Below the pieces are notes generated by a model. It ran no database searches, was not told the DNA's origin, and saw only the letters and a list, made by a program, of their open reading frames with translations. The position numbers and the translations under genes are program-made. This document shows positions 53,897 to 62,662 of a stretch of DNA of 64,000 nucleotides, in pieces. The stretch spans positions 3,782,001 through 3,846,000 of the forward strand of contig NZ_SHKW01000001.1 of NCBI RefSeq assembly GCF_004217555.1, written 5' to 3'. This DNA comes from Edaphobacter modestus. GTDB lineage: Bacteria; Acidobacteriota; Terriglobia; Terriglobales; Acidobacteriaceae. The first letter of the stretch is position 1; each line of letters begins with the position of its first letter.

Positions 53897-56391
53897 CTGT
53901 CGATCTGTATCAAACTCCGCTCCGCTACGGCGCCGTCTATGACGAATCGTCAGCCGATGGCGTAACTCCTCGACCGCATTGGGCACACCTGATGGAGTCG
54001 CTTCGGGAGATCGGCCCCGAGGAGTTGGGGCGACGCTGGGGCCATGCCGAGCGACGCATTCGGGAGAACGGAATCACATACAACATTTACAGCGATCCGC
54101 TCGGAGTAAATCGGCCCTGGAAGATCGATATCATTCCGTTGCTGATCCCGGCAGACGAGTGGCGCTACATCGAAGCCGGCATTGTTCAGCGCGCCCAGTT
54201 GCTGAGTCTGCTTCTCGAGGACCTATACGGGGCACAGGATCTCGTGGCGCAAGGCCACTTTCCCGCTGCACTTCTCTACGCCAACCCAGCATTCCTTCGA
54301 CCGCTGGTGGGCGTGCGTGTTCCCGCGCACACTTATCTGCATATGCTGGCCGTCGATCTTGCCCGCTCCCCGGACGGCCAGTGGTGGGTGCTCGCCGATC
54401 GCACGCAAGCGCCTTCGGGCAGCGGCTATGCGCTGGAGAACCGCACGATTGTCTCCGATGTTCTGCCGGATATCTTCCGTACTTCGAACGTATTGCGCCT
54501 CTCTCATTTCTTCCGCTCACAACTCGAAGTACTTACCAACCTCTCGACGCGCAACGATCCGCGAATTGTACTGCTGACCCCGGGACCGTACAACGAGACC
54601 TACTTCGAACACTCGTATCTAGCCCGATACCTTGGACTTACTCTGGTCGTAGGAGCGGATCTGACGGTGCGTGACCGGTGCGTGTATCTAAAGACCGTCG
54701 ACAGATTGGAGCAAGTCGATGTCATCCTGCGCCGGGTGGACGATAGCTTTTGCGATCCTCTCGAACTGCGCGGCGATTCGCTTTTGGGTGTACCCGGCCT
54801 AGTCGACGCCATTGTCGCGGGAAACGTAAAGGTTGTGAATGCATTGGGAAGCGGTTTGATCGAGACGGCCGCGGTTATGCCCTTTCTTCCCGGGCTCTCC
54901 AGGCACGTACTTGGCGAGACGCTCAAACTTCCATCCGTCGCGACCTGGTGGTGCGGGCAGCAGCACACGCTCGATTGGGTACTTGACCATCTCGATTCCG
55001 TCGTAGTGAAACCAGCGTTTCCTTCGCTCGGCATGGAGCCGGTTTTCGCTGCCGAACTCCCGGACGCCGAAAGGAGTAAGTTTGCCCAGCAATTGCGCGC
55101 CCGCCCTCATGAGTATGTGGCGCAAGAGCAAATCGCGTTGTCCACTGCACCTGTGTGGGAAGACGGACATCTCAACTCACGCAGTGTGGTGCTGCGCACC
55201 TACGTGCTCAATACAGGCAGCGGGTGGATTGCAATTCCGGGAGGATTGACACGTGTTGCCGAGATGGAAGGATCGGTGGTCTCGATGCAGCGGGGCGGCC
55301 ACGCCAAGGACGCGTGGGTCCTGTGGGACAGTCCCGTGGATACGTTCAGCATGTTGCGCCCGCGCAACGAGCCGGTGGAACTGCGCCGTGTCTCTCGGGT
55401 TGTGTCGAGCAGTGTAGCCGATAACGTTTTCTGGTTGGGCCGATATGCCGAACGGGCGGAAAACATAGCTCGAATCTTGCGTCCTATGATCTCTCGTGTG
55501 CGGCAGTCGGACAAGACAGAGCTCGGCTGCCTTCTCCGACTGCACAGTTGTCTCGAGTCACGGCACAGCAAGTTGCCAAAGACTAAAAAGAGGCCACCGA
55601 CTTCGCTTGAACTCGAACAGGAAATAATCTCGCTGATGAGCGATGTCAAACGGCCGGACAGTCTGGCTTCTACTTTGGAAGAAGTATCTCGGATTGGCGG
55701 CAATGTTCGCGATCGATTGTCGGCAGATATGATGTCTCTCATCGGTCAGTTACGGGATGCGATTCAGATCGGGCATGGCACACAGTTTCTCGAATATCCG
55801 GCGATGCTGACCGCTTGCCTTGAACTGCTTTCCGCATTTTCCGGGATGGAGCGCGAAAACATCAACCGCGGACTGGGCTGGTTCTTCTTGACACTCGGCC
55901 GACGTCTCGAGCGAGCGATGTACCTGACGAGGCAACTGCGCGAGATCACCACGCCGCTTGTTGAGGAGGACTGGTTGCTTTTGGAATGCCTGCTCGAGGT
56001 CGCCGACAGCTCCATGACCTACCGGACACGGTATTACACAACGCTGCAGCCCTTAGCTGTACTCGATGTGCTCATGGCGGATGAGTCGAATCCCCGGTCG
56101 CTGGACTTTCAACTGAGCCATCTTATGGATCTCTACCAAAAACTTCCTCGGCATCTTCCAGATGACTTGGAGGCGATGCGGAACGCGCTGGCCTTGTTAC
56201 GCAGCTTCGATCTGCGCGAGCTAAAGTACCCGTTGCCAGGTGCTGCGACGGTGGCGCATGATTCCGAGGGGCTCTCCCGGCTTGAGCGTTTCCTTAGAGA
56301 GTTGGAACGATTGCTGCCTTCCTGGTCGAATAACATATCGAGCAGGTACTTTAGCCACGCTCGCACCTTACCGATCACCGTAGGCCAATGA
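53893..56391 (+). CDS. circularly permuted ATP-grasp fused to alpha-E (DUF403) domain
   Basis: Start ATG 53893 overlaps the previous stop; 832 residues. Residues 1-480 are a circularly permuted ATP-grasp of the DUF404/DUF407 kind (RRIRENGITYNIYSDPLGVN and the Gly-rich GGLTRVAEMEGSVVSMQRGG at the end), expected to ligate amino acids or small peptides using ATP. From about 510 a DUF403/alpha-E domain follows (VSSSVADNVFWLGRYAERAE), all-helical. The two are often separate genes, so fusion here supports a tight complex. The product and acceptor are unknown. Confidence 0.9.
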   Translation: MTVDLYQTPLRYGAVYDESSADGVTPRPHWAHLMESLREIGPEELGRRWGHAERRIRENGITYNIYSDPLGVNRPWKIDIIPLLIPADEWRYIEAGIVQRAQLLSLLLEDLYGAQDLVAQGHFPAALLYANPAFLRPLVGVRVPAHTYLHMLAVDLARSPDGQWWVLADRTQAPSGSGYALENRTIVSDVLPDIFRTSNVLRLSHFFRSQLEVLTNLSTRNDPRIVLLTPGPYNETYFEHSYLARYLGLTLVVGADLTVRDRCVYLKTVDRLEQVDVILRRVDDSFCDPLELRGDSLLGVPGLVDAIVAGNVKVVNALGSGLIETAAVMPFLPGLSRHVLGETLKLPSVATWWCGQQHTLDWVLDHLDSVVVKPAFPSLGMEPVFAAELPDAERSKFAQQLRARPHEYVAQEQIALSTAPVWEDGHLNSRSVVLRTYVLNTGSGWIAIPGGLTRVAEMEGSVVSMQRGGHAKDAWVLWDSPVDTFSMLRPRNEPVELRRVSRVVSSSVADNVFWLGRYAERAENIARILRPMISRVRQSDKTELGCLLRLHSCLESRHSKLPKTKKRPPTSLELEQEIISLMSDVKRPDSLASTLEEVSRIGGNVRDRLSADMMSLIGQLRDAIQIGHGTQFLEYPAMLTACLELLSAFSGMERENINRGLGWFFLTLGRRLERAMYLTRQLREITTPLVEEDWLLLECLLEVADSSMTYRTRYYTTLQPLAVLDVLMADESNPRSLDFQLSHLMDLYQKLPRHLPDDLEAMRNALALLRSFDLRELKYPLPGAATVAHDSEGLSRLERFLRELERLLPSWSNNISSRYFSHARTLPITVGQ

Positions 56392-57266
56392 TTTATAGAA
56401 TCGTTCACCGAACCACGTACAAATACAAGTATCCGGTCTCGGTCGGAAACCACGTGGCGTGCCTGAAGCCGCGGTCTCTGCTGCACCACGAGTTGGTGCG
56501 GAGCGAACTGCATATCCAACCGCCCCCGGCAACGCGTACCGAGCGGGTGGACTATTTTGGAAACCGTCTCTGCTTTTTCACCGTTCAAGAACCGCACAAG
56601 GAATTGGTAGTGGAGGCGCGGAGCGAAGTGATCGTGGATGGAAGTGCGACGCCGTGGCCACAACAGTCGCTCCCTTGGGAAGAGGCAGCCATCTCGCTTC
56701 CCAACGATCAGAGCCCCGAGGGGCTCGAAGCCTACCAGTTTGGATTTGAGTCGCCGCGTATCCGGACACGGCCGGAGTTCGCCTCCTATGCGCTCCAGTC
56801 GTTTACTCCTGGACGCCCAATGGCGGAGGCGCTTCTGGATCTGACCGCACGCATCCACGTGGACTTTCGCTTCGATTCAAAAGTAACCGACGTTCGGACG
56901 CCAACAGAGGAGGTTTTTCAGAAGCGGCGAGGCGTGTGTCAGGATTTCGCACACTTGCAGATCGCCTGCCTCCGCTCGCTTAATCTCGCCGCCCGTTATA
57001 TCAGCGGATACCTTCGAACCTATCCGCCTCCAGGGAAACCGAGACTGAAAGGCGCCGATGCATCCCACGCCTGGGTGTCGGCTTACTGTCCGGACATCGG
57101 CTGGCTCGACATGGATCCCACGAACAACGTTGTCCCATCAGATGGTCACGTGACGCTCGCTTGGGGCCGGGACTACAGTGACGTAAGTCCTCTCCGTGGC
57201 CTGATCCTAGGGGGCGGAGCCCATACCCTCAAAGTCGCCGTTGACATGGAACCGCTTGAATCCTAG
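56388..57266 (+). CDS. transglutaminase-like cysteine peptidase
   Basis: The protein has 292 residues and overlaps the ATP-grasp gene by four bases (ATGA). The N-terminal domain is MIYRIVHRTTYKYKYPVSVG onward. The core has the Cys in RRGVCQDFAHL, His in DASHAWVSAYCPDIGWLD and Asp in MDPTNNVV. Such enzymes may cut or crosslink peptides made by the neighbouring ATP-grasp. There is no signal peptide, so it acts in the cytoplasm. It is the last gene of the three-gene unit. Confidence 0.9.
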   Translation: MIYRIVHRTTYKYKYPVSVGNHVACLKPRSLLHHELVRSELHIQPPPATRTERVDYFGNRLCFFTVQEPHKELVVEARSEVIVDGSATPWPQQSLPWEEAAISLPNDQSPEGLEAYQFGFESPRIRTRPEFASYALQSFTPGRPMAEALLDLTARIHVDFRFDSKVTDVRTPTEEVFQKRRGVCQDFAHLQIACLRSLNLAARYISGYLRTYPPPGKPRLKGADASHAWVSAYCPDIGWLDMDPTNNVVPSDGHVTLAWGRDYSDVSPLRGLILGGGAHTLKVAVDMEPLES

Positions 57267-57318
57267 TTGCGGATGCGGCAATGGCAGTTCGTGAACGCCG
57301 AAACCAGATACTCCGTAT

Positions 57319-57597
57319 TCACGCTCGAGCATTGGTCCCAAAGACTATCGCGCACGGAACGCCGCCACTCTTGCCAAACTGTGACCCATGCGCTGCCGTT
57401 CCAAAGGTCTGGTTTCCGCAACCCAGATTGCCGGAGGCATCCTGTAACGTATCCGTTCCGGTTGTCACCGGTACGGCACGCGAGATTCCCGGGGCAGCGT
57501 TGCAGAGTGCGAAGAGCTGTTGATAGAGCGGCTGAGAGGCTGCTGAAATCTGCGAAAGAATGTACGTCTGTCGTTGTGGCGACGGCAGCGACACCAC
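57319..57597 (-). pseudogene. fragment of an Oar-like TonB-dependent receptor
   Basis: A minus-strand frame reads QTYILSQISAASQPLYQQLF then ALCNAAPGISRAVPVTTGTD, GNLGCGNQTFGTAAHG. This pattern (Leu-x-Tyr-x-x-Leu, NAAPG, Cys-Gly) is characteristic of the plug/barrel of acidobacterial Oar-like receptors. It lacks a start and is cut on both sides, while hydrophobic FSRAIVPVKVAALFLLGQTL lies in another frame at about 57650-57720 and may be its decayed signal. The remaining 57598-58235 has no supportable gene. Confidence 0.45.
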
Positions 57598-58235
57598 TCG
57601 GAGGAAGGCAAAGTATAGCGCAGGCCCTCTGTATTCACATGCGAGATATCAGTCTGGGGCAAAAAGAGTTTGACCCAGGAGGAAGAGAGCCGCCACTTTA
57701 ACTGGAACGATCGCTCTGCTGAAGGAAAGTCTATAAGACGTCGGCGAACGTGACCTATATGCTTCCGCATGCGGCCACGGCCCGTCTAACGGTCTCGCTC
57801 CTCGAACGCATTGAGGAGTGCTGTATGCGTCTGGGGTGCGGAACTGGAAGACAGATCGTAGGTCTTGCATCGGAAGAGCCAAATTTGATTCTGGATTCTT
57901 TCAAGTATGCGGCAGAGTTCCATGTTTTCCGTTGCTCTCGCAATCATGCTGTGAAACTGTGTGTCCTCTTCGATATGACGAATCCTATCGTCTGTTTTTG
58001 CTTATCACTCCTATCGAAGATTTGACTTTAACGATTCAGCAACTGAAAATTCATAATGTGGTAACCGTAGACCTGAGCATGAATGTTCTGAGCGAGGGCG
58101 CAGGAAACCACAAGTGAACACCTCCCCATCGGTGCCCAATTTATCGACCTTTCGTAGACTTCGGTCTCGCAAGAGAAGTCGCGCCCGAATGGAGGTCGTA
58201 GCTCAATTGTTCATTACTTGTAGGAGAATCAGTTT

Positions 58236-61200
58236 TTGCGAATCAAAGAAATCGTTTTCCTGTGTACTCCCTTCATTCTTTCAAGCGGACTTGCTTGTGC
58301 GCAGACTATTACCGGCTCCATCACAGGAGTCGTCACCGATCCAACCGGCGCTGTCATTCCTGATGCCAAGGTGACCGCAATCAACAGCAGCACAGGAGTC
58401 ACCAATACCGCCACTACCAACGGTGACGGAATTTACTACCTGCGTTTTCTCCAGATCGGCCAGTACAAGATTACGATTGAGGCTGCGGGCTTCAAGGGCC
58501 TCAGCACCCAGCCCTTCACGCTCGAGGTCGATCAGGTCGCCAAGATCGACGGTAAGCTCGAAACCGGTGACGCTTCTGAGAGCGTCACTGTCACGGATGA
58601 GCTTCAGCCAATCTTGGACACCGATAACTCCACCCTCACCACAACCTTTACGGCGAACACACTCCAGAACGTACCGCTGAATGGGCGCAATTTCTCTTCT
58701 ATCACCCAGTTTCTTCCCGGTGCTGTCGACACCTCGCCAGCCGGCATGTCGGGGGTGAATGCGATCGAACGCGCCACCGGTCCCGATGGTCAGGTCTCGG
58801 TTAACGGAAATCGCAATCAGAGCAACAACTATCTTCTCGATGGCATCGAGATCAACGAGACCATCAACAACACCATCGGCTATAACCCCAGTCCTGACGC
58901 GATCGAGAACCTGACAGCCATCACTTCGAACGCCGGAGCAGAGTATGGAAACGTCAACGGCGGAGACATCATTGCCGTCCTGAAAAGCGGTACAAATCAC
59001 TTTCACGGATCGGCCTTCGCCTTCCTCGAGAACTACAACCTCGATGCCAATACCTGGGCTAATAAATTCGCCAAGGTTCCTCGCCAGCCCTTCACGCAGA
59101 CGATCTTCGGCGGAACCTTTGGTGGTCCGGTCCTCAAGAACAAGCTGTTCTTCTTTGTGGACTACTCGGCCAATCGTTACCAAATGGGTGGAAGCCAGGC
59201 AGCATCCGTTATCCCTGCGGCCTTCCGCAAGGGAGACTTCTCGTCCCTTCCCGTTCAACTCACGCACTTCGTTCCCGGACAGGGGCAGGTAGCCTATCCC
59301 AACAACCAGGTCCCCATCACGAATCCTGTTGCTCAGTACCTCTTCGCCCATCCTGAGTTCTATCCGCTGCCAAACCAGACTCCGACCGACGGCATCGCGC
59401 AGAACAATTACATTGGGAGCTACCGCAATACGGTGCGCAACGACCAGGGCGATGTAAAGATCGACTACACGCTGGGTCCGCGCGACACGATTATGGGGCG
59501 ATATTCGCAAGGCATAGCATCCGACGCCACGCCTCAGACGCCGCTCGCCATCACCTTCCCGCCCGTCAACGACTATCCATTCAAAGGAATCGCGCTCAAC
59601 TGGATTCACACCTTCTCGCCCACGATCGTGAACGAGGCTCGTGCGGGCTGGTCTCGCGTCCGATGGGACCAGGGTATTCCTCAGGACACCACGGGTGCGT
59701 TTGGCATGAGCGGAAACTCGATCGTCGGGATCAATGCACCTCAACCGTACCCCGGCTTCACACTGCAGGACTTCGGCGCTATAGGCGCGGGTTCCAACCA
59801 GACCTATCTCACTGGCGTTGGAACCTTCGGTGGAGGCAGCAGCCTGATCGACAACACCTTTTCCTACGGCGACACCCTGACGCTTCAGCTGAATAAGCAC
59901 AGCATCAAGGCCGGCGTCGAAATTCTTCGCTACCAGCAGAACGATTTCTACCCCGGCAACGATGGCGTCATGGGGCGCATGCAGTACTCCAGCGCCTTCA
60001 CCGGTGACACTATGTCCGACTTCGTCACAGACAACATCTGGTACGCCGGCATCTCCGCCAATGTGGGCCGCTCGGGTCAACGTCAATACCGCGACGCAGC
60101 CTTCGTCCAGGACGACTGGAAGATTACCTCGAACCTGACTCTCAACCTCGGCCTTCGCTATGAATACGATCAGCCGATCTATGAAGTGAATAACAAGCAG
60201 GGGAACGTCGATCTGGCTACCGGCGCCTACTACACTGCAGGGCAGGCTGGTGCGGGCGCCATCTTTGGAGATTCCCGAGCGCTCTATCATCCCACCTATA
60301 CCAACTTCCAGCCGCGCGTTGGCTTTTCCTACCAGCCGCTGCCACGCCTGGTGGTTCGAGGCGGCTACGGCATCACGAACTATCTGGAGGGCACGGGTTC
60401 TAATCTGCGCCTCAACTTCAATCCCCCCTTTCACCCGGTTTATTCCTACACGGCGGTTGCTGCCTCCGCCACAAGCGCGGGCACTCCTTTAACCGTTCAG
60501 AATGCGATTCCTTCCAATGTCACGGGCTCGCTCATCAGCAACACCTACCGTGCATGGGGTAACATCAAGCCGGCCCTGATCCAGGAGTTCACGCTCTCAA
60601 CGGAATACGAACTCGATAACAAGACCTCAGTTGTTATCGGTTATGTGGGTCAGACTGGACAACACTTAATTGATCCCCGCGCGGGCAACCAGCTCACCGC
60701 CCCTGGAACGGTCGCTCCCTACGCCAATCTGGTCGGGCAGACAGGAAGCGTCGTTATAACCGAATCGGAAGCGATGTCGAACTACAATGCCGCACAACTC
60801 CAAATGCGCCGCCGTCAATCCAAGGGGCTGGAGTTCCAGATCAACTACACCTTCGCCAAGGCAATGACGAATAACCCTGGCTTCTTTGGTGCACCTAACA
60901 CCAGCAATGCAAGCCCCTATTGGCAGGATGCCTACAACGGTCATGCCGACTACGGCCCAAGCGGAACCGATACCCGTCACAGCCTGAGCGCCACTGCCGT
61001 CTATCAGCTCCCCTTCGGTCGTGGACAGATGTTCGGAGGCAACTCCAACTGGATCGTCAATGAAGCGATTGGCGGCTGGAAGATTACTGGAACGGCAATC
61101 GCGTTCTCCGGTTTGCCGGTCACCATCAACGGTCCAGACACCACAAGCGTCAATAACAAAGCTTCGCGGGCCAACCACTACCAGAACCTGAAGATCACAA

Positions 61201-61610
61201 ACCGGACCCTCAGTAACTGGTTTGGTACCGGATCCACGGTCTATCACCCCATTCAGTCGAGCACCACCGTCAACGGTGTTACGACTGTAACCACGGTCAA
61301 TGGCTGCGCCACTGCCCAGGCTCAGTCCCTTGGCTGCGCCTATGGCCCTACTATTGGCGAACAGTTCGGCTCAGCTGCTGTCGGCACCGAGCGCGCGCCC
61401 GGCTTCGAGCAGCTTGACTTCAGCGCCGGGAAGGAATTCCACATCTACAACGAACAGGCGCTGGAGTTCCGTTCGGACTTCTTCAATGCCTTCAACATCG
61501 CCAGCTATGGGAACCCAGACAACGGGATCACAGACAGCAACTTCGGACAGATAACAAACGTGCGTGGGATACCGCGTACAATCCAGTTCTCTCTCCATTA
61601 CCACTTCTAA
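58236..61610 (+). CDS. Oar-like TonB-dependent receptor with carboxypeptidase-regulatory domain
   Basis: Outer-membrane receptor of 1,124 residues; TTG start at 58236 with TAGGAG eight bases before. A signal peptide ends near LACAQ (residue 23). Residues 25-110 are the carboxypeptidase regulatory-like domain (TGSITGVVTDPTGAVIPDAK). The plug follows (VPLNGRNFSSITQFLPGAVD; VSVNGNRNQSNNYLLDGIEI). The rest is the 22-strand barrel ending in IPRTIQFSLHYHF with the terminal Phe needed for BamA insertion. It probably imports oligosaccharides or other polymers, but the substrate cannot be read. A strong hairpin follows the stop. Confidence 0.92.
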   Translation: MRIKEIVFLCTPFILSSGLACAQTITGSITGVVTDPTGAVIPDAKVTAINSSTGVTNTATTNGDGIYYLRFLQIGQYKITIEAAGFKGLSTQPFTLEVDQVAKIDGKLETGDASESVTVTDELQPILDTDNSTLTTTFTANTLQNVPLNGRNFSSITQFLPGAVDTSPAGMSGVNAIERATGPDGQVSVNGNRNQSNNYLLDGIEINETINNTIGYNPSPDAIENLTAITSNAGAEYGNVNGGDIIAVLKSGTNHFHGSAFAFLENYNLDANTWANKFAKVPRQPFTQTIFGGTFGGPVLKNKLFFFVDYSANRYQMGGSQAASVIPAAFRKGDFSSLPVQLTHFVPGQGQVAYPNNQVPITNPVAQYLFAHPEFYPLPNQTPTDGIAQNNYIGSYRNTVRNDQGDVKIDYTLGPRDTIMGRYSQGIASDATPQTPLAITFPPVNDYPFKGIALNWIHTFSPTIVNEARAGWSRVRWDQGIPQDTTGAFGMSGNSIVGINAPQPYPGFTLQDFGAIGAGSNQTYLTGVGTFGGGSSLIDNTFSYGDTLTLQLNKHSIKAGVEILRYQQNDFYPGNDGVMGRMQYSSAFTGDTMSDFVTDNIWYAGISANVGRSGQRQYRDAAFVQDDWKITSNLTLNLGLRYEYDQPIYEVNNKQGNVDLATGAYYTAGQAGAGAIFGDSRALYHPTYTNFQPRVGFSYQPLPRLVVRGGYGITNYLEGTGSNLRLNFNPPFHPVYSYTAVAASATSAGTPLTVQNAIPSNVTGSLISNTYRAWGNIKPALIQEFTLSTEYELDNKTSVVIGYVGQTGQHLIDPRAGNQLTAPGTVAPYANLVGQTGSVVITESEAMSNYNAAQLQMRRRQSKGLEFQINYTFAKAMTNNPGFFGAPNTSNASPYWQDAYNGHADYGPSGTDTRHSLSATAVYQLPFGRGQMFGGNSNWIVNEAIGGWKITGTAIAFSGLPVTINGPDTTSVNNKASRANHYQNLKITNRTLSNWFGTGSTVYHPIQSSTTVNGVTTVTTVNGCATAQAQSLGCAYGPTIGEQFGSAAVGTERAPGFEQLDFSAGKEFHIYNEQALEFRSDFFNAFNIASYGNPDNGITDSNFGQITNVRGIPRTIQFSLHYHF

Positions 61611-61635
61611 TCCACACCTCACAGTGATTTGAAAC

Positions 61636-61688
61636 ACGTGCCTGCCTTCACTCGCGACTTGCGTTGTGCGGCAGGCACGTTTCCCTTT
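61636..61688 (+). terminator. intrinsic terminator after the TonB receptor
   Basis: ACGTGCCTGCC (61636-61646) pairs perfectly with GGCAGGCACGT (61670-61680) over an 11-bp stem with a 23-base loop, followed by TTCCCTTT. It lies 25 bases after the receptor stop. Confidence 0.75.
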
Positions 61689-61874
61689 AATAGGGGTTTT
61701 CGGGATCGATACGTATCAGGATTTGCATGTGACCGTGAATCCATATTTTGGAAAGTCTGGATGCCTTCCGAATTTCTCTTTCGTGGCAGTAGCGAGCGTG
61801 ACAGGAAAGCTTTTTCGGTCAAGGCGCTCGTGGGTAATTGACTGCACCTATGGTTAACCCGTAGCATTTCGCGC

Positions 61875-62627
61875 ATGAGACGGCGTGATTTTGTAAAGGG
61901 CCTTGCAGTCGCCACGGCCACGGCGAGCACTGCACTGGGACAACAAACTGCACCTCAGGCGCAAAACCCACCTCCTGCCGCAAATGCGACAGATCAGGGC
62001 ACTATGGCAGTACAGCCTTCCGCGGCATCGAGCCCGCGGGCGATGTCTCGTGTGGAGCAGATGGCGCGATTCCACACCCCAAACATCCCACTCTCGCAGC
62101 CCGATGTTGTCGCCATGACGGAGGCGCGTTATTTCACGCCCGTCCGCTATGCCACGTTGGTGTACCTGTGCGAGATCATGATGCCCGCCGGCGAGGATCA
62201 TCCCAGCGCCACCAAGGCAGGCGCACCGGATTTTCTGGACTTTTATATCGGCGCTTCTCCAACTGAGCAGCAAACCATGTACAACAATGGCCTCGATCGC
62301 CTGAACGCCGACTGCATAAAACAATTCAACGTACCGTTTGCCAAGGCTGATGCAAAGCAGGCTGACGCCGTAATCCGTCCCCACCTGAAAGGATGGATGA
62401 ACGACCACCCGCCGCGGGAGGGCCACGCCCGCTTCATCAACCTGGTACACCGCGACATTCGCACAGCCACGATCAATTCACCTGCCTGGGCCATCGCTGC
62501 TGAGGCATCGGGCGATCGTACCCCCGGAGTGGGTCTCTACTGGCATCCTATCGATCCCGGTATCCAGACCTGGGTGGACCACGGTGTCGCTCAGGCCACA
62601 CCCACTACCAAACATAAGCACTCTTAG
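61875..62627 (+). CDS. gluconate 2-dehydrogenase-type subunit 3 (Tat-exported)
   Basis: The protein has 250 residues beginning MRRRDFVKGLAVATATAS, a twin-arginine signal (RRRDF), so it is folded before export. After a Pro/Ala/Gln linker (about 20-55) comes the subunit-3 domain: YFTPVRYATLVYLCEIMMPA then GAPDFLDFYIGAS and the Gly/Trp-rich end. Such proteins accompany a flavin GMC subunit, often carrying it through the Tat pathway. The GMC gene follows 35 bases later. Confidence 0.88.
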   Translation: MRRRDFVKGLAVATATASTALGQQTAPQAQNPPPAANATDQGTMAVQPSAASSPRAMSRVEQMARFHTPNIPLSQPDVVAMTEARYFTPVRYATLVYLCEIMMPAGEDHPSATKAGAPDFLDFYIGASPTEQQTMYNNGLDRLNADCIKQFNVPFAKADAKQADAVIRPHLKGWMNDHPPREGHARFINLVHRDIRTATINSPAWAIAAEASGDRTPGVGLYWHPIDPGIQTWVDHGVAQATPTTKHKHS

Positions 62628-62662
62628 AACATCCCCGTCAGAGAAGGAAGCACAGAGACCGC

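Noticed and set aside
57750..58025. 91-residue plus-strand frame before the TonB receptor
   Set aside because: Cys-rich, no ribosome-binding site, stops well before the receptor; not convincing.
58281..60434. 717-residue minus-strand frame across the TonB receptor
   Set aside because: Codon pattern is a mirror of the receptor gene, low-complexity Val/Gly/Asp composition, no domain.
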